Assembly: GCA_023639215.1 (NCBI GenBank) | Contig: CP097899.1 | Span: 1,657,501-1,721,500 of the forward strand | DNA from: Candidatus Pristimantibacillus lignocellulolyticus | GTDB taxonomy: Bacteria; Bacillota; Bacilli; Paenibacillales; Paenibacillaceae | Direction of reading: 5' to 3' | Length of the DNA stretch: 64,000 bases | In this document: positions 37,280-45,320 of the stretch, piece after piece | Numbering within the stretch: position 1 is the stretch's first letter | How the letters are laid out: each line of letters starts with the position of its first letter | Program-made: the position numbers and the translations under genes | Notes under the pieces: generated by a model | The model's database searches: none | What the model saw: the letters and a program-made list of their open reading frames with translations, nothing else | Told to the model about the DNA's origin: nothing

Positions 37280-37552
37280 ATGAACAAAACAGATCTAATT
37301 AATAACATTGCAGAAAAAAATGGTCTAACTAAACGTGATGTAGAAACTGTACTTAACGGTTTTCTTGCTGAAGTAACAGAAGCGCTTGCAGGTGGAGATA
37401 AAGTACAACTAATTGGTTTTGGTACTTTTGAAACTCGTAAACGTTCTGGACGTGTTGGTCGTAACCCTCAAACGGGTGCTGACATCAACATCCCTGAAAC
37501 AACTGTTCCTGCTTTCAAAGCTGGTAACAAATTGAAAGAAGCTATTAAGTAG
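37280..37552 (+). CDS. hup: DNA-binding protein HU
   Basis: A 90-residue histone-like protein that bends and compacts DNA. MNKTDLINNIAEKNGLTKRD, VQLIGFGTFETRKRSGRVGR and NPQTGADINIPETTVPAFKAG are family-diagnostic, including the beta-arm with its proline. CAGGAGGA lies 10 bases before the ATG. It lies between yabN and rqcP, where B. subtilis has no hup gene; its stop is 3 bases before the next gene, so rqcP is co-transcribed with this highly expressed gene. Confidence 0.96.
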   Translation: MNKTDLINNIAEKNGLTKRDVETVLNGFLAEVTEALAGGDKVQLIGFGTFETRKRSGRVGRNPQTGADINIPETTVPAFKAGNKLKEAIK

Positions 37553-37555
37553 TCT

Positions 37556-37837
37556 ATGCGCTTAGATAAATTTCTCAAGGTATCGAGATTAATTAAGCGA
37601 CGTACTGTTGCCAAAGATGTGTCAGAACAGGGACGGATTTGGATCAATGGCCGTGAAGCTAAAGCTAGTAGTAGCGTCAAAGTAGGCGATGAATTGCAAA
37701 TTCAATATGGTCAGAAGATCGTAACGGTTCGCATAGATCGTATTTCAGAGACAACACGAAAAGACGAAGCCACGGAGCTTTATACCTTGGTGAAAGAAGA
37801 AGCACGCCCGAAAGAGAATATTCTTGATTGGGAGTAG
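37556..37837 (+). CDS. rqcP: RqcP (YabO), S4-domain ribosome quality control factor
   Basis: A 93-residue S4 RNA-binding protein. In B. subtilis RqcP works with RqcH to add poly-alanine tails to stalled chains on 50S subunits. MRLDKFLKVSRLIKRRTVAK, QGRIWINGREAKASS and VGDELQIQYG match the S4 fold. It starts 3 bases after the hup stop with little ribosome site of its own, suggesting translational coupling. A strong terminator follows 7 bases after the stop. Confidence 0.92.
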   Translation: MRLDKFLKVSRLIKRRTVAKDVSEQGRIWINGREAKASSSVKVGDELQIQYGQKIVTVRIDRISETTRKDEATELYTLVKEEARPKENILDWE

Positions 37838-37844
37838 ACCTAAT

Positions 37845-37892
37845 AGAGAGCAGTATCATTCACAATGGTGAGTGATACTGCTCTCTTTTTTG
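37845..37892 (+). terminator. hup-rqcP terminator
   Basis: AGAGAGCAGTATCATTCAC and GTGAGTGATACTGCTCTCT form a very long stem, then TTTTTTG. Confidence 0.93.
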
Positions 37893-37964
37893 TTGGTCAT
37901 AGTTCTAAAGTTCAGGCGTCTTCCATACTCTATAAAGAAATGAATAGAAGTGGAGGACGAGTCT

Positions 37965-38249
37965 ATGATGGAACAACCGAAAAAGCAAAAGCAACAAGAT
38001 GTGAAATTAACAAATCGGAAGTTATTAGAACTCACAGGAGTAACAAAGGTGGAGAGTTTTGATAGCGAGTTGTTTTTGCTAGATACGGAGCTAGGGATGT
38101 TAACGATAACTGGTCATAATCTACATATGAAACATCTAAGCCTAGAACAAGGCTTAGTCGCAATAGAGGGTCTGGTTCACTCACTCGCCTATTCTGATGG
38201 TAATAACGCCGGCAAGGGTAAAGGCGTATTCGGTAAGTTATTTCGATGA
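37965..38249 (+). CDS. yabP: Spore coat/cortex protein YabP
   Basis: A 94-residue YabP/YqfC-family protein needed for spore cortex formation in B. subtilis. LLELTGVTKVESFDSELFLL, MLTITGHNLHMKHLSLEQG and GKGVFGKLFR match it closely. GGAGG (37952-37956) sits 8 bases before ATG 37965; GTG 37950 lies just before that site and is rejected. The stop overlaps yabQ by 4 bases, so the pair is coupled, as in B. subtilis. Probably mother-cell (sigma-E) expressed, by homology only. Confidence 0.92.
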   Translation: MMEQPKKQKQQDVKLTNRKLLELTGVTKVESFDSELFLLDTELGMLTITGHNLHMKHLSLEQGLVAIEGLVHSLAYSDGNNAGKGKGVFGKLFR

Positions 38250-38857
38250 GTTTAAGCGTACAGTGGTTAACGTTAGCCACAATGTTAATGTCTGGTGTTG
38301 GGATGGGCGTTCTCTTCGATAGTTATAGAGTCGTATCCTCAGAGCTCAAATTTCCGCGCTGGACCTTATCATTGATTGATCTCATATATTGGATTGCCTC
38401 TGCAATCGTAGTCTTTCGAATGCTCTATGTAAGCAATAGTGGCGAGGTGCGCGCATACGTATTTGTTGGACTAGCTATTGGCTTTTTATTTTATTACTGG
38501 TTATTCAGTAAAATAACAACAAAAATGACGCTATGGTTGATTAAAGCGATAAAATGGTGTATACAGATAATAGTGAATATTTTCCACATAATAGTAATAA
38601 AACCCATTCTTATCATATGGGTGGTACTACTTTATATTATGAAACTTGGTTCTAAGATCACTATTGGTATAGGAAAACTTGTGCTACAATTACTACGTCC
38701 GATCCTAAAACTAGTACTATGGATACTTTCTCCCCTTACAAAACCTCTAGTAAGATGGCTCAAACCGTATTGGGAGAAATCGAATATATCAACTAATCTA
38801 GCGAAAATGTGGAACATAGTGAAGCAGAGATCGCAGGCATGGTTAAGGAGGAAGTAG
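38246..38857 (+). CDS. yabQ: Spore cortex biosynthesis protein YabQ
   Basis: A 203-residue membrane protein; B. subtilis YabQ localises to the forespore membrane and is needed for cortex. Hydrophobic segments are LTLATMLMSGVGMGVLF (about 7-23), LIYWIASAIVVFRMLYV (about 45-61), AYVFVGLAIGFLFYYWLF (about 68-85) and a long run with III/VVL (about 102-130). The C-terminus is basic and Trp-rich (KPLVRWLKPYWEK). It overlaps yabP by 4 bases (ATGA) and lies 3 bases before divIC, which gives one three-gene unit. Confidence 0.9.
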   Translation: MSLSVQWLTLATMLMSGVGMGVLFDSYRVVSSELKFPRWTLSLIDLIYWIASAIVVFRMLYVSNSGEVRAYVFVGLAIGFLFYYWLFSKITTKMTLWLIKAIKWCIQIIVNIFHIIVIKPILIIWVVLLYIMKLGSKITIGIGKLVLQLLRPILKLVLWILSPLTKPLVRWLKPYWEKSNISTNLAKMWNIVKQRSQAWLRRK

Positions 38858-38860
38858 CAA

Positions 38861-39169
38861 ATGGCCCAAACAAAATCAAAACAATCAATTAGTGGGGCAA
38901 AACGAAGGTTTAAGATATTGTTTGTGCTTGCTGCAATATTCTTAGCCTGGGCAGGATACACTTTATTGAATCAGTCTAATCAACAAGATGCGATGCAAGA
39001 GAAATTAATGTCTCTCGAGAGTAATCGTGATTCAATCACAAAAGAGCGTGATTCTCTAGCAACTCAAATTAAATTACTAAATGATCCAGAGTATATGTCT
39101 CAACTAGCAACAAAAGAGCAAGGAATGGTAAAAGAAGGCGAACAGCAAATATTTAGTGAGCAACCGTGA
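38861..39169 (+). CDS. divIC: Cell-division protein DivIC (FtsB-type)
   Basis: A 102-residue bitopic membrane protein of the divisome; it forms a complex with FtsL and DivIB. A basic cytoplasmic N-terminus is followed by ILFVLAAIFLAWAGYTLL (about 20-37), then an outer coiled coil (about 45-75), then LLNDPEYMSQLATKEQGMV, the conserved end. AGGAGG overlaps the yabQ end, 7 bases before ATG 38861. Order yabP-yabQ-divIC-yabR matches B. subtilis. Confidence 0.94.
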   Translation: MAQTKSKQSISGAKRRFKILFVLAAIFLAWAGYTLLNQSNQQDAMQEKLMSLESNRDSITKERDSLATQIKLLNDPEYMSQLATKEQGMVKEGEQQIFSEQP

Positions 39170-39293
39170 TGCCTGTCTGTTGACCTTAATTCGTCGATTC
39201 GGTTATAATCACGATATGAGCAATTTTATGCGTAACTATTGATCTTACGTAGGATTGACTTTATATTACCTTAAGAGAGGAACATTTTATTTT

Positions 39294-39821
39294 ATGGCAA
39301 TTGAAGTGGGCGCCAAATTAGAAGGAAAAGTGACGGGTATTACTAATTTCGGAGCATTTGTTGATTTATCCGGAGGAGTCACTGGGCTAGTTCATATTTC
39401 CGAGATCGCTGATAATTATGTCAAAGATGTTAAAGATCATCTGAAGATTGAAGACGTAGTTACAGTTAAAGTCATTAATGTGGACAAAGATGGTAAGATC
39501 GGCCTTTCAATTAAACAAGCTGTTGATCGTCCAGCAGGAGAGCAAGCTCCACCTTCTCGTGAGCGACATACATCAGGAGGACAAAGCGGAGAGAAATTTA
39601 ATCGCGGCGGCGGCAGTGGTGGCGGCGGTAATTTTGAAAGAGGCGGTCGTCCATTCAATAAGCAAGGCGGCGGCAAACCTAACTTTGGTAAGCCAAGCTT
39701 TGGTAAAGCGTCGTTCGAGGATAAAATGTCTAAGTTCTTAAAGGATAGTGAAGAGCGCATTTCATCTTTAAAAAAGAATACTGAAGGTAAACGTGGCGGT
39801 CGCGGAGCAAAACGAGACTAG
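39294..39821 (+). CDS. yabR: S1 RNA-binding domain protein YabR
   Basis: A 175-residue RNA-binding protein with one N-terminal S1 domain (VGAKLEGKVTGITNFGAFVD, GLVHISEIADNYVKDVKDHL, VKVINVDKDGKIGLSIKQA; residues 4-75). The C-terminal part is disordered and rich in Gly, Arg and Phe (about 90-175), resembling RNA-binding RGG-like tails. The start is ATG 39294; the longer frame from 39255 would lack the typical MAIEVG start, although AGAGAGGA is 12 bases away. It stands alone with a terminator behind it. Confidence 0.92.
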   Translation: MAIEVGAKLEGKVTGITNFGAFVDLSGGVTGLVHISEIADNYVKDVKDHLKIEDVVTVKVINVDKDGKIGLSIKQAVDRPAGEQAPPSRERHTSGGQSGEKFNRGGGSGGGGNFERGGRPFNKQGGGKPNFGKPSFGKASFEDKMSKFLKDSEERISSLKKNTEGKRGGRGAKRD

Positions 39822-39842
39822 TTTACGATTATATGTTGATAA

Positions 39843-39873
39843 CAAGCAGGGCTTATATAGCTCTGCTTTTTTG
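39843..39873 (+). terminator. yabR terminator
   Basis: AAGCAGGGC and GCTCTGCTT with one G-U pair, then TTTTGTTTT. Confidence 0.85.
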
Positions 39874-39880
39874 TTTTAGA

Positions 39881-39960
39881 GGTAGCTCAAAAAGTGGCCT
39901 TTGATAACGACGATTATGCTAACGTAGCTTATTCAGCAGCAAATGCTTTGAACCTCTATT
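39881..39960 (+). repeat. Internally deleted repeat copy
   Basis: The left end GGTAGCTCAAAAAGTGGCCTTTGATAACGA, GCTAACGTAGCTTATTC and the right end GCTTTGAACCTCTATTTG are joined, without the hairpin core. It starts just after the yabR terminator. The rest of the gap to 40200 (long T-tract at 39977, GTGTACTCGTAGCTTACAC near 39989) is without a gene. Confidence 0.75.
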
Positions 39961-40212
39961 TGAAGTTTCGAGCGTTTTTTTTTTGCTTGTGTACTCGTAG
40001 CTTACACATTGCTGAGTTTTGTTTCATTGTTTGTGCTTGTCGTATTAACGAATAGAACATAAACTTTTAGTCAACATTCTTCATCTGAAACGGTAACTCT
40101 AGTTGATTCGTCAAATATTGTTTTACATAGGCGACATGAAGTGGAATGTTTATTAATGTAATCAGGTAAATGTATGTGGCATGAAAGTACTGCTATCATT
40201 GAATTTAATCTA

Positions 40213-40254
40213 CTTCCGACAAGTGACGCAAGGTTCGTTAGTTTTGTCGGAAAA
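40213..40254 (+). promoter_or_regulatory. Two Spo0A-box-like sites upstream of spoIIE
   Basis: CTTCCGACAAG (40213-40223, reads TTGTCGGAAG on the other strand) and TTTTGTCGGAAAA (40242-40254). Each differs from TTTGTCGAAAA-type 0A boxes by one base. They lie 24 and more bases upstream of the -35. Confidence 0.55.
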
Positions 40255-40277
40255 AACTTTTGATCAGCTTCCTTCAA

Positions 40278-40310
40278 ATGACAAAATATATTGAGGCAAC
40301 CATCTATAAT
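40278..40310 (+). promoter_or_regulatory. spoIIE promoter with 21-base spacer
   Basis: ATGACA (40278-40283), 21-base spacer, TATAAT (40305-40310). B. subtilis spoIIE has the same unusual 21-base spacing and is activated by Spo0A-P. A start site near 40317 excludes the upstream frames and supports ATG 40348. Confidence 0.7.
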
Positions 40311-40347
40311 GAGGAACACATTAACAATCGGATGGTGGTGCAACGGT

Positions 40348-42831
40348 ATGAAGAAGAGCAATGAAATGTTCGTAGGGTTGAATGCAGGACAAGCTCGTAT
40401 AGGTGAAAGATTGAAGCAAGTGAAGTGGATACAAGCTAGTTATGATGCAGTATCCATCAGAAAGTGGAATATTTTACTAATAGGGATCGCGTTTTTATTA
40501 GGCAGAGCAGTCATCCTAGATTCACTGATGTCATTTGCAGTAGCTTATTTTGCTGTCATCTATTTCATTCGTAAAGATTTAGCATTTATGACAGGCATTA
40601 CGACCGTAGTAGGCAGTTTATTTGCTCTTACACCAGCGCCATTGTGGATTGCATTAGAAATTCTCGTAGTCTATTTGTTATTTCGCGGGTTGCAAGCTTA
40701 TGAGCGAGTTGCTATTTCCAAGGTACCGCTTGTTGTTTTCATTGGTGTATTGTTAGTGCAACTATTCCATACATTTATCGGAAATGCTTTAGATTGGTAC
40801 AATTTGACGATGGTGTTAGTAGAAGCAGGACTGGCATTTATTCTAACACTTGTGTTCATTCATGCTATACCCGTTATTACCTTCTCACGTAAAACGGTAA
40901 AGTTGAAGCATGAGGAGATTATATGTGTCATGATCCTATTAGCTTGTGTTATGACCGGCACAGTTGGTTGGGTTGTGCAAGGAATTTCAATTGAGCATGT
41001 GTTGTCTCGTTATATGCTACTGATCTTCGCAATCGTTGGCGGTGCACCTCTTGGGGCAACGGTAGGTGTAATAGCGGGTTTAATTATTAGTCTAGCTAAT
41101 TTTAGCGCAGTATTACAAATAGGAGTGCTTGCATTCGCAGGCGTTCTCGCTGGTTTATTACGAGAAGGTGGAAAGTTAGGATCAGCATTCGGTCTATTAC
41201 TAGGTACATCGATTTTGACCGTATATGTCGGCGGACAAGGGGAAATATTCACATCTGTATGGGAATCTTCATTTGCGACTATTTTACTACTGTTAACACC
41301 GAAAGGGATCACGAATGCGATATCACGATACATACCTGGTTCACTAGAAAATAATAAATCTCATTATGAGTATGCGAAACATATTCGTAATGAAACGGCA
41401 GCTCGGGTATTTCATTTTTCTGATATGTTTAAGCAATTATCGAATAGCTTCTATCCTAATTACAGTAATGGACAAGCTGCGAGTCAAGAAGCGAAAGTCG
41501 TTCAATTTATAGATGCTGTATCAATGGAAAGTTGCACCAACTGTCATAGACAAAAATCATGTTGGGGGGACAAGGTATTTCAAACAAAAAAGATGATGAA
41601 TGAAATGATGACAAGTTTAGAAGCAAGACAAGGTGGATTACAAAAAGATGTACCTCGTGCATGGCAAACGCATTGCAATCGCACAGATGTCGTGCTTACT
41701 GCTATGAAGCATCAGTATGAACTACATAATCTTAATTATAAGTGGCAAAGGCAGATTCATGAATTGAAAGGATTAGTTGGTGACCAGTTATTAGGAGTCT
41801 CACAAGTGATGGAGGATTTATCCCATGAAATTAAACGAGAGGGCCAAACGCTGCACGTTCAAGAGGAACAAATCAAAGAGGCATTAGAAGGACTAGGTCT
41901 ATCTATTCAAAGTATTGATATTATTAGCTTGGAACTCGGAAATGTAGAGATTGAAGTACAGCATAGCTTCGATGGGGGTTTCGAGGAATGTAGAAAAATT
42001 ATTGCACCATTACTTAGTGATATATTAGGTGAAAATATTACAGTTCGTAGTGAATCATCACTATCACAACATAATGAGTTAAAGCGCGCAATGTTTGCAT
42101 CAGCAAAGCAATATGAAGTGGAGATCGGAGTAGCAGGTGTAGCCAAAGGAGGAGATCTATTATCGGGTGATAGCTTTAGCATCGTAGAGTTAGATAGCGG
42201 GAAATTTGCGGTGGCAATTAGCGATGGTATGGGTAACGGTGAGCGGGCAAGACAGGAAAGTAGTGCGGCATTATCTATTCTTCAACAACTATTACAATCA
42301 GGTATGAACGAACAGTTAGCTGTTAAATCCGTGAATACGATTCTGTTATTACGTTCCCCTGAAGAGATCTATGCAACGGTTGACCTAGCCATTATCGATC
42401 TATATTCAGCCAATACGACTTTTCTGAAAATCGGTTCTACTCCAAGTTTTATTAAACGTGGTCATGAAGTTATTCCGATATGTGCGAATAACTTACCAGT
42501 CGGTATTATTCAAGATATAGATGTAGACTTTATTCATATGCCGTTACTACCAGGAGATGTACTCATTATGATGAGCGATGGTATTTATGATGCACCAGGT
42601 TATGCAGTCAATAAAGATTTGTGGATGAAGCGCGTCATAAGTGAATTAAAAAGTAACGATCCTCAGGAAATAGCAGATTCGCTACTAGAGACAGTCGTAA
42701 GATTCCATGATGGAGCAATTGTTGATGATATGACGGTTCTTGTAACAAGAGTCGATCGATATGTCCCTGAGTGGGCGACGTTCAAGTGGCCGGGGGTGGC
42801 GAAGATAGAAAGAGCGCAAGTAGTAAGCTAG
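40348..42831 (+). CDS. spoIIE: SpoIIE, PP2C serine phosphatase
   Basis: Dephosphorylates SpoIIAA to activate sigma-F in the forespore, and also acts at the asymmetric septum. The 827-residue protein matches the B. subtilis length. An N-terminal ten-segment membrane domain (about 35-325) begins ILLIGIAFLLGRAVI. A central FtsZ-interacting region contains SCTNCHRQKSCWG near 394-406, and the C-terminal PP2C domain (about 580-815) has SGDSFSIVELDSGKFAVAIS, SDGMGNGERA and MMSDGIYDAPG with metal aspartates. ATG 40348 is preferred over TTG 40291 and ATG 40309, which precede the predicted transcription start. Confidence 0.95.
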   Translation: MKKSNEMFVGLNAGQARIGERLKQVKWIQASYDAVSIRKWNILLIGIAFLLGRAVILDSLMSFAVAYFAVIYFIRKDLAFMTGITTVVGSLFALTPAPLWIALEILVVYLLFRGLQAYERVAISKVPLVVFIGVLLVQLFHTFIGNALDWYNLTMVLVEAGLAFILTLVFIHAIPVITFSRKTVKLKHEEIICVMILLACVMTGTVGWVVQGISIEHVLSRYMLLIFAIVGGAPLGATVGVIAGLIISLANFSAVLQIGVLAFAGVLAGLLREGGKLGSAFGLLLGTSILTVYVGGQGEIFTSVWESSFATILLLLTPKGITNAISRYIPGSLENNKSHYEYAKHIRNETAARVFHFSDMFKQLSNSFYPNYSNGQAASQEAKVVQFIDAVSMESCTNCHRQKSCWGDKVFQTKKMMNEMMTSLEARQGGLQKDVPRAWQTHCNRTDVVLTAMKHQYELHNLNYKWQRQIHELKGLVGDQLLGVSQVMEDLSHEIKREGQTLHVQEEQIKEALEGLGLSIQSIDIISLELGNVEIEVQHSFDGGFEECRKIIAPLLSDILGENITVRSESSLSQHNELKRAMFASAKQYEVEIGVAGVAKGGDLLSGDSFSIVELDSGKFAVAISDGMGNGERARQESSAALSILQQLLQSGMNEQLAVKSVNTILLLRSPEEIYATVDLAIIDLYSANTTFLKIGSTPSFIKRGHEVIPICANNLPVGIIQDIDVDFIHMPLLPGDVLIMMSDGIYDAPGYAVNKDLWMKRVISELKSNDPQEIADSLLETVVRFHDGAIVDDMTVLVTRVDRYVPEWATFKWPGVAKIERAQVVS

Positions 42832-42836
42832 AGATA

Positions 42837-43013
42837 GAGGTAGTTCAAAACATCCACTCGTGATCACGATGAGAATGCTAACGTAGCTTAATCGGCAGCG
42901 AATATGCCCTCCATCAAAAGCCTGTGTGTGCTCGTGTACCAATAACGTACACTGTGCTACTCGTTTTTGCTAGAGTGCATCTTCTTGGTGCTGACAAGCG
43001 AATGTTTTGAACC
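42837..43013 (+). repeat. Modular repeat, copy a of a triple cluster
   Basis: GAGGTAGTTCAAAACATCC, CGTGATCACG, AATGCTAACGTAGCTTAATCGG, GTGTACCAATAACGTACAC, GTGCTACTCGTTTTTGCT, CTTCTTGGTGCTGACAAGCG, and right end TTTTGAACC. It begins 5 bases after the spoIIE stop. Confidence 0.88.
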
Positions 43014-43023
43014 TTCATTGTAA

Positions 43024-43200
43024 GAGGTAATTCAAAAAGTGGACTTTGATAACGATGATTGACTGTGTAGCTTATTCGACATCGAATATGAAACGAATTT
43101 GGGAAGTACGGTTCGCGTGTACCAACTACGTACACTTGCGCTTCCGCCTTCCTCAAGTAGCGTCTCATCTTCTCGGTTCTGAAAGCCCACTTTTTGAATC
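43024..43200 (+). repeat. Modular repeat, copy b, with near-perfect inverted ends
   Basis: ATTCAAAAAGTGGACTTT (43030-43047) and AAAGCCCACTTTTTGAAT (43182-43199) are inverted copies with one mismatch. The core is nearly that of 14216: GTACGGTTCGCGTGTACCAACTACGTACAC, CTTGCGCTTCCGCC. Confidence 0.92.
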
Positions 43201-43213
43201 TTCATTGTAATAG

Positions 43214-43290
43214 CGAGTTCACAACATCCTCTCGTGATCACGAGTGGTGTGCTGACGTAGCTTATTCGATGTCGAGTACACTACGAGGCG
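43214..43290 (+). repeat. Modular repeat, truncated copy c
   Basis: GAGTTCACAACATCC, CTCGTGATCACGAG, GTGCTGACGTAGCTTATTCGA, then it stops at CTACGAGGCG. It is more like copy a than copy b. Confidence 0.8.
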
Positions 43291-43311
43291 AAAATAATCT
43301 AGAGGGTTTAT

Positions 43312-43360
43312 AAGTTTTTTGAGAGATGTTGCCTAGCGACAATCTCTCAAAAAACTTTTT
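43312..43360 (+). terminator. Long stem-loop, late terminator of spoIIE or of an unseen RNA
   Basis: AAGTTTTTTGAGAGAT and the facing ATCTCTCAAAAAACTT form a 16-bp stem. The loop GTTGCCTAGCGACA has its own GTTGC/GCGAC pairing, and TTTTT follows. It is about 480 bases after spoIIE and about 230 before yabS. A TATAAT at 43415-43420 may start the yabS message. Confidence 0.75.
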
Positions 43361-43517
43361 TAATGTCTTATAAGCGAAATTCACTAAAATTGGCAATCTA
43401 GTGAACGATTGAAGTATAATTGAGAGATCGTACAAATAAGTAGTTTGCTAGGGTTAACTTCCTCTCATTTCGGCAAAGATAGAGCTATATAGTCCTGTCT
43501 TGAATACAAAGACTAGG

Positions 43518-43582
43518 CTTCTGATGTACTTTTCTAATAGTAGAGAAGCATATCTTTAGCGTTGACGAAAAGTTTGAGGAGG
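43518..43582 (+). repeat. Leader repeat, third copy, before yabS
   Basis: CTTCTGATGTACTTTTCTAA, GAGAAGC, then GACGAAAAGTTTGAGGAGG. It has the same order and spacing to the ribosome site as 26656-26716 before pth (55-58 bases from CTTC to the ribosome site). Confidence 0.65.
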
Positions 43583-43589
43583 TATAAAG

Positions 43590-44318
43590 ATGAAACAAAT
43601 TTTACTTATTACAGATGGGTGTTCTAATGTTGGTATGAGTCCTGTTGTCGCTGCTGCGCACGCAAAATCGGAAGGGATTTCGGTTAATGTTATAGGTGTC
43701 GTAGATCAAGGTGAATTAGGCGAATACGGATCAGCTGAAATTCATGAAATTGCTAGAGCAGGCGGAGGATTAAGTAGACTTGTTCAGACGAAAGAACTTG
43801 CTCAGACCGTACAGATGATGACACGCAAAACGGTTGTGCAAACGATTCAAATGGCTGTTCAAAAGGAACTGCAACATGTACTTGGTAATCATTCGATTGA
43901 AGCATTATCTCCTGAGAAGCGTAGTGAGGTTGTACGCGTGATGGATGAACTTACTGAGACAACTGAATTGCAAGTCGCACTTCTGATTGATGCGAGCGCA
44001 AGTATGCGTCCTAAGCTAGCATCTGTAGAGGAAGCTATTTATGATCTCATGTTGAGCTTACAAGCTAGAGAAGGAAAAAGTGAAATTGCAGTTTTTCATT
44101 TCCCTGGGGCAAAACATCAAGAAGATTGTGTTAATGATTTGAATTGGACGACGCATCTTAAAGGCATGCAATCGATTTTCCCGAAATTACATATGAGCGG
44201 AACGACACCAACGGGTCCAGCGATTATGAGTGTCGTGGAATTTTATACGAAGCAAAAAGCGAAGTCTACACATGACCTGACAGAAATGGATGGGATAATG
44301 GGTGACAACGCTATCTAA
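43590..44318 (+). CDS. yabS: VWA-domain protein YabS
   Basis: A 242-residue von Willebrand factor A-type protein of unknown role, sporulation-associated in B. subtilis. QILLITDGCSNVGMSPV at the start resembles the second half of a VWA fold, and ALLIDASASMRPKL near residues 129-142 gives the DxSxS metal-site motif. A later GTTPTGPAI carries the conserved Thr. GAGGAGG is 8 bases before ATG 43590. Its last 17 bases overlap the yabT start, so VWA protein and kinase are translated together. Confidence 0.88.
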   Translation: MKQILLITDGCSNVGMSPVVAAAHAKSEGISVNVIGVVDQGELGEYGSAEIHEIARAGGGLSRLVQTKELAQTVQMMTRKTVVQTIQMAVQKELQHVLGNHSIEALSPEKRSEVVRVMDELTETTELQVALLIDASASMRPKLASVEEAIYDLMLSLQAREGKSEIAVFHFPGAKHQEDCVNDLNWTTHLKGMQSIFPKLHMSGTTPTGPAIMSVVEFYTKQKAKSTHDLTEMDGIMGDNAI

Positions 44319-45240
44319 ATTGTCCCTGAAAAAGGGAAGTGTTCTTGTTGGTAAGTGGAAAGGTCAGCAATATCGTGTAGAAAGTTTGCTTGGAGAAGGC
44401 GCTAATGGTAAAGTATTTTTAGTCTCTAAAGATTGGAATTGGTATGCATTGAAGATTGGGGCCAATGCTATCGATCTACAATCTGAGATAAATGCACTTA
44501 AAGCGTTAGCGGAACGTAATTTATCACAAAATGATAATTACTTGAAAGATGTCGATGACTGCATTATGCCCGATGGCAAAGAGTATTCTTTCTACACGAT
44601 GCGTTATGTAAAGGGACAAGATATGCCCACTTATATCGAGCGAAACGGGCAAGAGTGGTTTCCGTTATTAGCATTGAATTTGTTACGTCGTCTTGGTCAA
44701 CTTCATCAAGCTGGGTGGATTTTCGGTGATTTGAAAGTAGAAAATATTATTATTGCTGAGTACGGTCATGTTGAGTTAATCGATTACGGCGGTGCAACGA
44801 AAAACGGCAAAAGCGTGAAACAATTTACCGAAATGTATGATCGTGGCTATTGGAATAGCGGAACTCGCTGTGCTGACCCAGCTTACGATTTATTTTCATT
44901 TGCGACACTATGTGTCCAATTATTTGCTCCTCGTAAATTAGCTCAAGCAACGAATGATTTGATACCGCAAAACCGATCGATTGAACAATTAATGAGTATT
45001 GTCAAAACTATTCCGCAACTGGCGCACTATAAAGGCTGGTTGCTGAAGGCGTTTCATGGACATTTTCGAGATGGGGAAGAGGCTGCTGAAGCTTGGAGAA
45101 TGTTAGCACATCGACGAAAAATAATGGTGAAGTCGAATAAGACGCCGCGTTGGCTGAAAGTCTTAATTACAGTATCGTTTTTATCATTATGTACGGTGGC
45201 ATCCATAGCATTGTTGGATCTCGGTGGATTATTGAAATAG
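44302..45240 (+). CDS. yabT: Membrane-anchored Ser/Thr protein kinase YabT
   Basis: A 312-residue Hanks-type kinase. B. subtilis YabT is DNA-activated, septal and active in sporulation (RecA is one substrate). The glycine loop GEGANGKVFLV near residues 31-41 and Lys in WYALKIGA near 48-55 are present, as is the catalytic loop FGDLKVENIII near 144-154: HRD is changed to FGD, with Asp, Lys and Asn kept. The metal loop is DYGG rather than DFG. A C-terminal segment (about 285-308, WLKVLITVSFLSLCTVASIALL) anchors it. The start is GTG 44302, inside yabS, in a different frame. Confidence 0.9.
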   Translation: MTTLSKLSLKKGSVLVGKWKGQQYRVESLLGEGANGKVFLVSKDWNWYALKIGANAIDLQSEINALKALAERNLSQNDNYLKDVDDCIMPDGKEYSFYTMRYVKGQDMPTYIERNGQEWFPLLALNLLRRLGQLHQAGWIFGDLKVENIIIAEYGHVELIDYGGATKNGKSVKQFTEMYDRGYWNSGTRCADPAYDLFSFATLCVQLFAPRKLAQATNDLIPQNRSIEQLMSIVKTIPQLAHYKGWLLKAFHGHFRDGEEAAEAWRMLAHRRKIMVKSNKTPRWLKVLITVSFLSLCTVASIALLDLGGLLK

Positions 45241-45320
45241 GTAGACTTGTCACTAGAACGAGCCTTCTCGCTACTTGTAAATCATAATTATTGAACATAG
45301 ATTAGAGAGAGGTGCAAGTC

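Noticed and set aside
39822..40347. tRNA genes near yabR-spoIIE, present at this place in B. subtilis as remembered
   Set aside because: No GGTTCGAATCC-type T-arm or acceptor pairing was found in the gap.
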